From assembly GCA_963822145.1 (NCBI GenBank), contig CAWGGG010000001.1, forward strand, positions 62,001-126,000: a stretch of DNA of 64,000 nucleotides, in the 5' to 3' direction. Below, piece by piece: positions 9,001 to 17,698 of the stretch (its first letter is position 1; each line of letters begins with the position of its first letter). The notes under the pieces were generated by a model that did no database searches, had not been told where the DNA came from, and saw nothing but the letters and a program-made list of their open reading frames with translations. The stretch comes from UBA5072 sp963822145. Lineage in GTDB: Bacteria; Bacteroidota; Bacteroidia; Bacteroidales; UBA10428. The translations under genes were made by a program, and so were the position numbers.

Positions 9001-9720
9001 ATGGATGGATTTAATTACAACAACATCTTTGAAACCAAGGGTATAGAATACCTGGTCGTAATAGCCTTTCTGGTACTGCTCATCCCTTTCTGGCTCCTGC
9101 TTACCAAAAAGGTCTCATTTTCAGTGCCTTTCCAAAAGGTTCTGGGAATCCTGACGGCTAAAACACTGAAAATTCCCCAGGGGGTTTTATTCTGCAACAA
9201 CCATACCTGGGCGCATATGGGCATGTCGGGAATTGCTCATATAGGACTGGACGACCTGTTGATGCATATTACCGGTGAGGTGAAATTCAGCAACCTGAAA
9301 AATCCCGGTGAAAAAATAAATAAGGGTGATCTGCTGGCTGAAATGGATCACCACGGCAAAAAGCTCAGGATCTTTTCGCCTGTTTCAGGGGAAATAACGG
9401 ATACCAATCCGGTGCTTACGGAAAATCCTGAATTATTAGGTGAGGATCCCTATGGCAAAGGGTGGATGTACCAAGTGAAACCCTCCCAATGGATGGCCGA
9501 GACAAAGACCTATTACCTGGCTGAAGATGCCACCCGCTGGCTGGGCAAAGAGCTGGATCGATTCAGGGATTTTCTTTCACGGTCGGTAGACCACGGTTCA
9601 CCTGAATCTGCCCGTCTTGTCCTGCAAGATGGCGGGGAACTGAGAGATCATATCCTGCCGGACCTCCCGGCAGAAGTCTGGCGCAGTTTTCAACAGGATT
9701 TCCTGAACCAGCCGGTCTAA
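9001..9720 (+). CDS. membrane-anchored H-protein-like (lipoyl-fold) protein
   Basis: A 239-residue protein with one N-terminal helix (about residues 16-36), then an H-protein-like domain (about 58-165; NHTWAHMGMSGIAHIGLDDLL and IFSPVSGEI) and a C-terminal extension with VLQDGGELRD and EVWRSFQ. It is a short paralogue of the C-terminal half of the protein encoded at 5133-6827 but lacks the solute-binding domain. As in that protein, the canonical lipoyl-lysine slot is Gly (GKKLRIFSP), with Lys at the next two positions. The pair brackets the HybA/HybB-like genes, so the two probably assemble with that complex. Whether any residue is lipoylated cannot be told from sequence. Confidence 0.75.
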   Translation: MDGFNYNNIFETKGIEYLVVIAFLVLLIPFWLLLTKKVSFSVPFQKVLGILTAKTLKIPQGVLFCNNHTWAHMGMSGIAHIGLDDLLMHITGEVKFSNLKNPGEKINKGDLLAEMDHHGKKLRIFSPVSGEITDTNPVLTENPELLGEDPYGKGWMYQVKPSQWMAETKTYYLAEDATRWLGKELDRFRDFLSRSVDHGSPESARLVLQDGGELRDHILPDLPAEVWRSFQQDFLNQPV

Positions 9721-9741
9721 AATATTATTGACCGCTTTTAA

Positions 9742-9774
9742 CCCCCAATTGAAATTTTGAATGTAAATTGGGGG
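9742..9774 (+). terminator. hairpin between electron-transfer genes and sensor kinase gene
   Basis: CCCCCAATT at 9742-9750 is followed by its exact reverse complement AATTGGGGG at 9766-9774 with a 15-base loop. A moderately T-rich stretch (ATATTTCATT) comes next. It lies in the 80-base gap before the sensor kinase and could end or attenuate transcription of the upstream cluster. The tail is poor for a strong intrinsic terminator. Confidence 0.5.
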
Positions 9775-9800
9775 ATATTTCATTATTGAGGTGACGTGTC

Positions 9801-11474
9801 ATGAAGCTGTTAAAAAAAGCAGTGGAAAAAAGGGATACAGGAAACCCGTTCTTCAAGGGATTTGTAAAATTCAGGTCTTCCATCTTTGGCAGGGTGGTTT
9901 TTATATTCACCATTTCTTCGATTTTTCTTTTCGTAACCTTCTGGATCATTTTCAGGTCGGTAAATGAGGGCTATATGAGATCGATCATCCGGGAAAACGG
10001 GAACAATATCGCCTCACTGGTAGAAAGTGCACTGTATAAATCCATGCTTGAAAATGACAGGACAACGCTCCAGAGCACACTCGATGTCATCAACAATATG
10101 TCGGGCATTGACGATGTCAATATGTATGATAATGATAACAACCTGTCCTATTCCTCAATTTCCAAAGATACTTCCGCCCACAGTGATCCCGACTGCAAAA
10201 GCTGTCATGCTGACATAGCCACCATGTTCCCCGAAAAGGAGAAAACCGTCCGCATCATTGATATTGACAGCGAATGCAGCATGAGTCACAGCAACAACAA
10301 CAGCAGACACATGCTCATCCGGTCTCCCATACTGAATTCTCCATCCTGCTATACAGGCACCTGTCATGCCCATAGCCCGAGCGAGGAAGTGCTGGGTTCC
10401 CTGCTGATCAAATTTCCGATGAAAGATCTGGATGACGCCCTCAATAAGTCTAAAAAGGATTACATATTGCTTGCAGCACTGATCACCGTCCTGCTGGTGA
10501 CGTTCCTGATTATTCTTACCATGCAGAAGATCAGGAAACCTCTGACCGCCTTAATAGCTGCCAGTGAGGCTGTTGCAAAAGGAGACAAAAGTACAAGACT
10601 GGAGATAAAATCCAATCATTTATCCGACATGCGAATGGTTTCCATGGCTTTCAACGATATGCTCGATAACCTTCAGAAAGCCAATATGGAACTCCAGAAC
10701 TGGTCGCATCAGCTGGAATACAAGGTTCAGAAGAAATCAGAGGAATTAGGTCAGGCTCAGCAGGATATGATTAACATTGAAAGAATTGCCTCGCTGGGAA
10801 GATTATCGCTTTCGGTAGCACACGAAATAAACAATCCCCTTTCAGGCATCCTGGTTTATGCCAAACTGATTCATAAACAGTTAAGCAATCAGGCGCTCGA
10901 CCCGGAAAAGAAAGAGACGATGCTCAAACACCTGGGTTTCATTATCAGTGAAGCCATGCGCTGCGGGGACATTGTTAAGGGATTACTGGATTTTTCCAGA
11001 AAAGACCAGAATGATTTTGAAACCAGGCATTTACATGAGATCCTTCATGATACCTGCGACCTGATGAACCATTCCATGAAAGTAGCCAATGTCAGCTTTT
11101 TATCTGACTTTTCGGCAAAAGCGGATTGGATTTTCTGCAGCCCCAATCAGATCAAGCAGGTTTGCGTGGCCATCCTGATGAATGCCCTGGAAGCGATAAC
11201 AGAAAACGGGGAGGTTGTTTTCAGGACCCTGAATCCTGATGAAGAACATGTTCGCATCGATATCACGGATAACGGATCCGGCATAGCAGAAGAGGATATT
11301 CCGCATATTTTTGAACCCTTCTTTTCCACAAAGGAAAAAACAAACGGGATCGGTTTGGGACTGGCCATTGTACACGGTATCATCCAAAACCATAAAGGGA
11401 GGATTGAGGTGCGATCCGAACGGGGAAAGGGAACAACCATATCCATAACATTGTCTTTACTTAAGAACAAATAG
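9801..11474 (+). CDS. membrane sensor histidine kinase with periplasmic heme-c motifs
   Basis: A 557-residue two-component sensor. Two membrane helices (about residues 31-52 and 221-242) enclose a periplasmic region. That region contains a canonical heme-c site CKSCH (132-136) and a second, longer-spaced site CYTGTCH (183-189). HAMP (about 245-295), a coiled coil, a HisKA dimerisation domain with SVAHEINNPLSG and a HATPase domain (NGSGI, GIGLGLAIV) follow. It should sense redox state or a small ligand via covalently bound heme and phosphorylate the NtrC-type regulator encoded directly after it (ATG 9 bases past the stop). Its position among hydrogenase genes suggests control of hydrogen metabolism. 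Confidence 0.88.
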   Translation: MKLLKKAVEKRDTGNPFFKGFVKFRSSIFGRVVFIFTISSIFLFVTFWIIFRSVNEGYMRSIIRENGNNIASLVESALYKSMLENDRTTLQSTLDVINNMSGIDDVNMYDNDNNLSYSSISKDTSAHSDPDCKSCHADIATMFPEKEKTVRIIDIDSECSMSHSNNNSRHMLIRSPILNSPSCYTGTCHAHSPSEEVLGSLLIKFPMKDLDDALNKSKKDYILLAALITVLLVTFLIILTMQKIRKPLTALIAASEAVAKGDKSTRLEIKSNHLSDMRMVSMAFNDMLDNLQKANMELQNWSHQLEYKVQKKSEELGQAQQDMINIERIASLGRLSLSVAHEINNPLSGILVYAKLIHKQLSNQALDPEKKETMLKHLGFIISEAMRCGDIVKGLLDFSRKDQNDFETRHLHEILHDTCDLMNHSMKVANVSFLSDFSAKADWIFCSPNQIKQVCVAILMNALEAITENGEVVFRTLNPDEEHVRIDITDNGSGIAEEDIPHIFEPFFSTKEKTNGIGLGLAIVHGIIQNHKGRIEVRSERGKGTTISITLSLLKNK

Positions 11475-11482
11475 TGCCTGCC

Positions 11483-12820
11483 ATGGCAAGAAAAATCTCG
11501 ATACTCATTGTGGATGACGAGGAATCCGTTAGAGATTCCCTGTACAACTGGTTCATTGAGGACGGTTACCGGGTGGAATGCGCAGAGGATGCTAAAAAAG
11601 CATTGTTCATACTGGAATCCGATCCCTTTGATATCATTCTGGCCGATATTAAAATGCTGGGCATGGACGGCCTGGAAATGCTCAGACGTATAAAGACGAT
11701 CAGGAAGGAATCCATTGTTATCATGATGACAGCCTTTGCTACAGTGGATACGGCGGTTCAGGCCCTGAAAGACGGCGCCTTTGATTACGTTACCAAACCT
11801 TTCGATCCCGATGATCTTTCGCACCTGATCCGGAATGCCTGCAAGCAAATATCACTGACAGAAGAAAATGAGATCCTCAGGGAAAAGGTGGTTTCACTGG
11901 AGAACATCGAGAACCTGGTTGGTGGCAGTGAAGCCATGCACAAGGTGCTGAAGGAGATTGAAAGCGTTGCCCAGTCAAATGCCTCTGTTATCATTACCGG
12001 AGAAAGCGGTACCGGCAAAGAACTTGTCGCCCGGGCCATCCATGCCAATTCTCCCCGCAAGTTTTTCCCTATGGTGAGTGTACATTGCGGGGCCCTTTCA
12101 GAAAGCCTCCTGGAAAGCGAATTGTTCGGACACGAAAAGGGCGCTTTTACTGGTGCGGTTTTCAATCGCAAGGGTCGGTTCGAAATGGCCGACAGCGGTA
12201 CGATTTTTCTCGATGAAATTGCCACAATCTCCTCAAAAATGCAGGTGGAACTGCTCAGGGTGCTCGAAACCAAAAGTTTTGTCCGTGTAGGCGGAAACAA
12301 AGAGATCTCCTCTGATTTCAGGGTCATCTGTGCCACCAACCGCGATCTGAAATCCATGGTGGAAAAGGGACTCTTCCGGGAAGATCTCTATTACCGGTTG
12401 AATGTAGTAAACATTCAAGTTCCGCCTTTACGGGAAAGAACTGAGGATATACCTCAGCTTGTTGATTATTTCATCAGGAAATACTGTACGTCCATGAACA
12501 GACCGCTCATTACCATTGATTCTGGTGCCCTGAAAAAACTGGAAGAATTTTCCTTCCCTGGTAACATCCGGGAGCTTGAAAACATGATTGAAAGGGCCAT
12601 AGTGGTGGGAAACGGAAGAAAGATCACGCTGAGAGATCTTCCGCTGGGAAAGGAAATTGTCAGCACAACTGTTGAGAGCCTGGAAGATCTTGAAAAGGGC
12701 CACATCTGCCATATCCTGGATAAATACAACTGGAATATATCAGCTGCAGCCAAGGCGCTTCAGGTGGATCGGGTAACCCTCTACAACAAGATCAAAAAGT
12801 ATGAACTGAGCCAGAAATAA
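11483..12820 (+). CDS. NtrC-family sigma-54-dependent response regulator
   Basis: About 445 residues. A receiver domain with phospho-acceptor Asp in ADIKMLG is followed by a full AAA+ sigma-54 interaction domain (Walker A GESGTGKE, GAFTGA loop, Walker B IFLDEI, arginine-finger region FREDLYYRL). A Fis-type helix-turn-helix closes the protein. A GTG at 11474 overlaps the kinase stop codon, but the ATG at 11483 gives the usual start just before the receiver domain. It is the cognate partner of the heme-c kinase. The intact GAFTGA means it should activate sigma-54 promoters; I see only one weak candidate site in the cluster. Confidence 0.92.
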   Translation: MARKISILIVDDEESVRDSLYNWFIEDGYRVECAEDAKKALFILESDPFDIILADIKMLGMDGLEMLRRIKTIRKESIVIMMTAFATVDTAVQALKDGAFDYVTKPFDPDDLSHLIRNACKQISLTEENEILREKVVSLENIENLVGGSEAMHKVLKEIESVAQSNASVIITGESGTGKELVARAIHANSPRKFFPMVSVHCGALSESLLESELFGHEKGAFTGAVFNRKGRFEMADSGTIFLDEIATISSKMQVELLRVLETKSFVRVGGNKEISSDFRVICATNRDLKSMVEKGLFREDLYYRLNVVNIQVPPLRERTEDIPQLVDYFIRKYCTSMNRPLITIDSGALKKLEEFSFPGNIRELENMIERAIVVGNGRKITLRDLPLGKEIVSTTVESLEDLEKGHICHILDKYNWNISAAAKALQVDRVTLYNKIKKYELSQK

Positions 12821-12851
12821 TCCCTGTTTCTGTTTCCGCCACCTTACGAGT

Positions 12852-13397
12852 ATGGACCCTGAAGACATCACATTAATCTCGTTTGGCTATTTTGATCAGG
12901 AACTGCCTGAAAAGATCGCTCCTGACATCGGCCGTGAATTTTCCTGTCCGGTGAGAACCAAAATCGGCAACCTGGACCTGAGTGAATTTTATGATCCTGC
13001 AAGAAGACAGTATAACGGCACAACCCTACTGAAGAAAATCGATGCCGAGTTTGCCGCAGATTACTCCAAAACCCTGGCCTTGTTCAACATTGATCTGTTT
13101 ATACCCATTCTGACCTATATATTTGGCCAGGCGTTCCTGAACGGGCGTATGGGAATAGCCTCCATTTACCGGCTGAGCAATGAACGCTATGGCATCAGAT
13201 CCGATGGAAAACTGCTGGTGGAACGATTCCGGAAAGAAGCCATCCATGAACTGGGCCATATGTTCGGGCTGATCCATTGTCACGATCCCGTGTGCGTAAT
13301 GCGATCGAGTACTTACGTGGAGGACATTGATCAAAAAAACCATACCCTATGCCCCAAATGCCGATTGCAACTAAATAGAAGCATCGGTGAAACCTAA
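12852..13397 (+). CDS. amzA: archaemetzincin family zinc metalloprotease
   Basis: A 181-residue protein with the archaemetzincin signature: HELGH at 132-136, third zinc His at 142, then the extra structural Cys set C143, C148, C167 and C170 and the met-turn methionine in CVMRSS. These proteins are small cytosolic-type metzincins in archaea and some bacteria; natural substrates are unknown. There is no signal peptide. Its 3' end overlaps the convergent hydrogenase maturation protease gene by 27 bases. Its placement inside a hydrogenase locus is unusual and may or may not be functional. Confidence 0.9.
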   Translation: MDPEDITLISFGYFDQELPEKIAPDIGREFSCPVRTKIGNLDLSEFYDPARRQYNGTTLLKKIDAEFAADYSKTLALFNIDLFIPILTYIFGQAFLNGRMGIASIYRLSNERYGIRSDGKLLVERFRKEAIHELGHMFGLIHCHDPVCVMRSSTYVEDIDQKNHTLCPKCRLQLNRSIGET

Positions 13398-13844
13398 GGC
13401 CCCAATAAGTTCTTTAACTTTTTCAGCTGCCAGAGGAATGGCCTCTTCCACTTCCGGACTAAGTTCCATACCCAGCTCCTGGAAATCTTTTATGGAGATT
13501 GCCACGAGATAAATTTCCGGGGCATTCCCCAAAAGATAAACAGCATCCAACAGGTCTTTCAGTCCAATCTCGTGGGCGCTCAGCTGCACCGGAAAATCCC
13601 GGGCATACCGCGGGTGCAGCACCCTGACATGACCAGCCGGATGCTGATCCAGGGAAGCGTCGGCTATGATAACCCGTTGATAATCCTGGAGGAGTCCCAG
13701 CAGGTGAAACCCTCCCGTACCCCCGTCAATAAGGTCGGCTCCGGTGAAACCTTCCTTTTCGAGCCTGGTGACTACATGAATACCTGCACCCTCATCCCTG
13801 AGCAGGATATTCCCGATCCCCAGTACAAGAGTATTGTGTTTCAA
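13371..13844 (-). CDS. hyaD: [NiFe]-hydrogenase maturation endopeptidase (HyaD/HybD type)
   Basis: A 157-residue endopeptidase that removes the C-terminal extension of the hydrogenase large subunit after nickel insertion. It shows the family opening LGIGNILLRDEG, whose Glu contributes to nickel binding, together with VIIADASLD and SAHEIGLKDLL, which carry the other Asp and His nickel ligands. It is the last gene of the leftward small-large-cytochrome-protease operon, 28 bases after the cytochrome gene. Its substrate is the large subunit encoded two genes upstream, whose tail has the expected DPCxxCxxH cleavage context. Confidence 0.92.
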   Translation of the reverse strand: MKHNTLVLGIGNILLRDEGAGIHVVTRLEKEGFTGADLIDGGTGGFHLLGLLQDYQRVIIADASLDQHPAGHVRVLHPRYARDFPVQLSAHEIGLKDLLDAVYLLGNAPEIYLVAISIKDFQELGMELSPEVEEAIPLAAEKVKELIGALGFTDASI

Positions 13845-13872
13845 TTTGTAAGATCTGTCCAGTCAGGTGCTG

Positions 13873-14595
13873 TTAAACTTCTTTAGGGCATTCTTCTGTT
13901 TTACTTTCATGACGTCCGATAACATCTTCCTCAATAAACTTCCATCCACCGATCATGGAAGATGTTACTCCGCGGCGCTCAATATAGTCGTGGTAAAAAA
14001 CCAGGTATATATGCACCAGGGCGAACAGGATAAAGCCCCACATCAGGATGTGGTGCAGCTGTCGCACGTGCATGTCGCCTCCCAGGAAGGGTACCACCCA
14101 TGCAAAAAGCTTTGGAAGGAAAGATTTGCTCATTGCCGCATACATACCAAACCCGGTGAGGCACTGCAGGAGGAAGATCAGGAAGGTAATGAAGTAAACC
14201 AGGCTGGCCAGTGAATTGTGGCCGATCGAATCGATCTGTTTGTGAGTGACCTGGAGTACATCCACCTTGATGACATTGATTATTTCCTTCCATTGGCAGC
14301 GTTTCAGCGGGATAAAATTATACCAGCGCGAGAATTCATTTCCGGCAAATCCCCAATAGATGCGGAACAGAAAATTGAAGAAGAACACGAATGCTGTTAC
14401 AAAATGGATGAAACGCACCGTGCCGAACCAGTAATTATAATATGCTTCCGTATTGTTCACAATGGCCAGCGGTGTACCGATCAGATAGCCCGTTACGCAG
14501 AGCGTAACAATGCACAAGGCATTGATCCAGTGGTACAGCCGTACGGGCAGTTCCCATACGAGAACCTCACGCAATGGAGCGGATCTGCTTCTCAT
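13873..14595 (-). CDS. hyaC: hydrogenase cytochrome b subunit (HyaC type)
   Basis: A 240-residue di-heme cytochrome b with about four to five helices that anchors the periplasmic hydrogenase and passes electrons to quinone. The N-terminal WELPVRLYHWINA carries the first heme His; others lie in FIHFVTAF, MHVRQLHHILMW and LVHIYLVFYHDY. It starts three bases after the large-subunit stop, so translation is coupled. The last 25 residues are hydrophilic and cytoplasmic. Together with the HybB-like subunit at 7711, the locus appears to encode two alternative membrane electron exits. Confidence 0.92.
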   Translation of the reverse strand: MRSRSAPLREVLVWELPVRLYHWINALCIVTLCVTGYLIGTPLAIVNNTEAYYNYWFGTVRFIHFVTAFVFFFNFLFRIYWGFAGNEFSRWYNFIPLKRCQWKEIINVIKVDVLQVTHKQIDSIGHNSLASLVYFITFLIFLLQCLTGFGMYAAMSKSFLPKLFAWVVPFLGGDMHVRQLHHILMWGFILFALVHIYLVFYHDYIERRGVTSSMIGGWKFIEEDVIGRHESKTEECPKEV

Positions 14596-14598
14596 GGC

Positions 14599-16320
14599 TC
14601 AGAAGGATAATACATTATGAATAGACGTTCCGTTTTCATCATAGACATGCACGGCACATGCCAGGCACGGGTCAAAGGAGTGGATGGTCCGCAGCACCTC
14701 CAATGGCAGCTTCGGATCGGCAACCGGAGTACCGATCAACGACTCCTCATATGCCGACCGCTTTCCTTCAGGATCGCGGGGGGAGGCATTCCAGGTAGTA
14801 GGCACCACCAGTTGGTAATTGGCGATTTTTTTGTCTTCAATCACGATGAAATGCGACAAAGCACCGCGTGGAGCTTCTACCATGCCGATTCCTTTTGCAC
14901 TTTTCTCCCAGGTTTCCGGGTCCCAACGGTCATTGTTCTGGGTGCGGGTATCCCCGTTCCTGATGTTGGCCAACAACTGCTGGTAGAACTCCAGCGCCCA
15001 GTCGCAGCAGAGCTTTGTTTCAAGCCCCCTGGCAGCGGTGCGTCCGAGCGTTGAGAACAAGGCCGTAACCGGAACATCAAGTGCCCTAAGTGTACTTTCA
15101 ATCACTTCCTTGTATTCAGGACGTCCGGAGGCATAACCGACGAGCATTCTCGACAGAGGTCCCACTTCCATGGGATTTCCTTTCCATCTCGGAGTTTTTA
15201 CCCAGCTGTATTTCTGTGACACATCAAGCAGTTCATAGGGTGGTTTGGGACCGGTATAGTTAAGCTTGGTCTCCCCCTCCCAGGGATGAAGCCCGGTTTT
15301 ATCCCCTTTGGAATATTCATACCAGGAATTGTTGATATACTCCAGGATTTGTCCCGGATCATCGGCTTTTACCTCATGGATGGTACTCAGATCGCGATTG
15401 AGAATAGCTCCTCTGGGCATTTTGAAACTTTCGGGATTGTTGTACCCGTTTGTCGGGAAATCGCCAAAGGACAGGTAATTACTGAGTCCTCCGCCAATTG
15501 CACCCCAGTCGCTCTTATAGAATGAGGCTATAGCCAGCAAGTCAGGTATATACACCTGGTTCACAAAGACTTTGGCGTCTTCGAAAAGTTTCCCCACCAT
15601 GGCCAGCCGCTCTGCATTCAGGGCATTCGCCTCATCAATATTGATGGAACAGGGAACTCCTCCTACCAGGTAATTGGGATGCGGGTTCTTTCCTCCGAAT
15701 ATGGTATGAACCTTTACCAGCTCTTTCTGCCACTCGAGAGCCTCGAGGTAGTGCGCAACAGCCATGAGATTGGCTGCTGCGGGAAGTTTGTATGCCGAAT
15801 GCCCCCAGTATCCGTTGGCGAATATTCCCAGCTGCCCGCTGTCAACAAAATTCTTAAGCCGCTTCTGAACATCGGTAAAATAGCCTACAGAACTTTTAGG
15901 CCAGGATGAAATGCTCTGGGCAAGCTGGGATGTCTCAGCAGGATCAGCCTTAAGTGCAGACACTACATCCACCCAGTCGAGTGCGTGAAGAATATAAAAA
16001 TGCACCACATGATCCTGTATGTAAAGGGCGTTGGCCATGAGGTTGCGGATCAGCTCGGCGTTGGGGGGTACTGAGATGCCGAGCGCATTTTCAACAGTTC
16101 TTACTGAAGTCAGTGAATGCGTGGAGGTACAAACCCCGCAGACACGCCCGACAAAAGCCCAGGCATCGCGCGGATCGCGGCCTTTCAGAATGGTCTCAAT
16201 GCCGCGCACCATGGTTCCTGCGCTATAGGCATCGGTAATTCTCCCGTCTTTCACCTCAATCTCAATCCTGAGGTGACCTTCAATGCGGGTTATCGGATCA
16301 ATAACAATTCTTTCAGCCAT
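14599..16320 (-). CDS. hyaB: [NiFe] hydrogenase large subunit, group 1 respiratory
   Basis: A 573-residue catalytic subunit binding the NiFe(CN)2CO site. The N-terminal L1 motif RVCGVCTSTHS (RxCGxC...H) and the C-terminal L2 motif DPCLACAVH supply the four Cys ligands. The residues after the His (VYDENGTSIHNVLSF) are the extension removed by the maturation protease. Length and motifs match membrane-bound group 1 uptake hydrogenases. It is translated five bases after the small subunit gene. Hydrogen would be oxidised in the periplasm and electrons passed via the small subunit clusters to cytochrome b. Confidence 0.95.
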   Translation of the reverse strand: MAERIVIDPITRIEGHLRIEIEVKDGRITDAYSAGTMVRGIETILKGRDPRDAWAFVGRVCGVCTSTHSLTSVRTVENALGISVPPNAELIRNLMANALYIQDHVVHFYILHALDWVDVVSALKADPAETSQLAQSISSWPKSSVGYFTDVQKRLKNFVDSGQLGIFANGYWGHSAYKLPAAANLMAVAHYLEALEWQKELVKVHTIFGGKNPHPNYLVGGVPCSINIDEANALNAERLAMVGKLFEDAKVFVNQVYIPDLLAIASFYKSDWGAIGGGLSNYLSFGDFPTNGYNNPESFKMPRGAILNRDLSTIHEVKADDPGQILEYINNSWYEYSKGDKTGLHPWEGETKLNYTGPKPPYELLDVSQKYSWVKTPRWKGNPMEVGPLSRMLVGYASGRPEYKEVIESTLRALDVPVTALFSTLGRTAARGLETKLCCDWALEFYQQLLANIRNGDTRTQNNDRWDPETWEKSAKGIGMVEAPRGALSHFIVIEDKKIANYQLVVPTTWNASPRDPEGKRSAYEESLIGTPVADPKLPLEVLRTIHSFDPCLACAVHVYDENGTSIHNVLSF

Positions 16321-16325
16321 GGCTC

Positions 16326-17435
16326 TTAGCGTTTAGATGTTTTTGACTGGGATTCGGGTTCCGGAGCATTAACTATTTCGCGGTGTTTGCGGACATTGGT
16401 GAGGATAGCATGCCCTGCAATGCCCGCTGCAGTGACAACACCAAGTGTAATACCAATTTTGTCGGCTGTGGTTTCGATCCCGAAACCGGAAACACTGGGA
16501 AGGTGCTGGTAAAAAGGACCATTATCCCAGAATTTGGCCTCGGCACAACCAATGCAGGGATGACCACTCTGTATGGGATAGCTGACACCATCATTCCATC
16601 TGATGATACCACAGGAATTATAGGTAACCGGACCCTTGCATCCCATTTTGAAGAGACAATAGCCACGCCTGGCGCCTTCGTCGTCAAATGATTCGACAAA
16701 CAAACCAGCGTCGAATGAAGCCCTGCGATAGCAAGTGTCGTGCACCCTGCGTGAATAGAAAGCTTTTGGCCTGCCCAACCCGTCGAGCTGCGGTATACGG
16801 TCGAAGGTAAGCAGATGTACCACCACCCCGGCCATTACATCAGCGATGGGAGGACAACCCTGTACATTGATCACCGGCTTTCCGCTGATGACTTTATGAA
16901 CCGGTTTTGCTCCCGTAGGATTCGGACTGGCTGCCTGAACACAACCCGAGGAGGCACAGTTACCCCAGGCCACCACTGCTTTTGCATTGGCCACAGCTTC
17001 CTCGAGTATCTGTCGGGCACTCCTCCCGCCAATGCAACAATAGGCATCATTCCCGGTGGGTATGGACCCTTCCACCATCACGATGTATTCACCCGGAAAT
17101 TTAGCCATCACCGCCTTATAGGCATCTTCAGCCTGAACACCGGAAGCAGCCATCAGGGTCTCCTGGTAATCCAGTGAGATCTTCTCCAGGACAATGGTCG
17201 CCACTATCGGATGCGAAGCCCTGATGAAGGATTCACTGCAACAGGTGCATTCCTGGAAATGAAACCAGATCACCGGAAGACGGGGTTTGGTCTCAAGGGC
17301 CTTAACAATCTGTCCTATGCCGCTGGCCTCCAGTCCAAGCATAGCACCCATTGTCGTGCAGAATTTAAGAAAGTCCTTTCGGGATATTCCTTTCGCTCTG
17401 ACCTCCTCATAAAATGAGGGTTGCTTGTTTTTCAT
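16326..17435 (-). CDS. hyaA: [NiFe] hydrogenase small subunit with Tat-like signal
   Basis: A 369-residue iron-sulfur subunit. It starts with an export signal SRKDFLKF, which departs from the classical twin-arginine SRRxFLK by having Arg-Lys. Cluster ligands are seen in ECTCCSES, GNCASSGC, VQGCPP, HDTCYRR, GYCLFKMGCKGP and HPCIGCAEAKFWD, so proximal, medial and distal clusters are accounted for. A C-terminal membrane anchor helix (about 322-345) is followed by a basic tail. It leads the operon; 263 bases separate it from the rightward CotH gene. I could not find a consensus sigma-54 site in that gap. Confidence 0.95.
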   Translation of the reverse strand: MKNKQPSFYEEVRAKGISRKDFLKFCTTMGAMLGLEASGIGQIVKALETKPRLPVIWFHFQECTCCSESFIRASHPIVATIVLEKISLDYQETLMAASGVQAEDAYKAVMAKFPGEYIVMVEGSIPTGNDAYCCIGGRSARQILEEAVANAKAVVAWGNCASSGCVQAASPNPTGAKPVHKVISGKPVINVQGCPPIADVMAGVVVHLLTFDRIPQLDGLGRPKAFYSRRVHDTCYRRASFDAGLFVESFDDEGARRGYCLFKMGCKGPVTYNSCGIIRWNDGVSYPIQSGHPCIGCAEAKFWDNGPFYQHLPSVSGFGIETTADKIGITLGVVTAAGIAGHAILTNVRKHREIVNAPEPESQSKTSKR

Positions 17436-17698
17436 AAATGATTAGGTTTAAGTTAAACAGGCCACGTATTGAACTTATCAGATATCTAAATTAATAAATA
17501 AAATGATAATAGTCATTTTCAACCCGGATATTCTTCGCCATAAATTCTCTGCTTCACACCATTTTCAATAAAGTTCCCCTAACCTTTTCATTGTAATAAC
17601 CACATAACAATAGCTATCATTTGTCAAAAACTATCGTATTCCTTCACTATTTATTTCTAATTTTATACTCCGATTATTCAGACACATTCTGCACTTAT

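Noticed and set aside
17436..17698. Sigma-54 promoter for the hydrogenase operon
   Set aside because: I looked for a -24/-12 pattern on the leftward strand and found none with both GG and GC at the right spacing.
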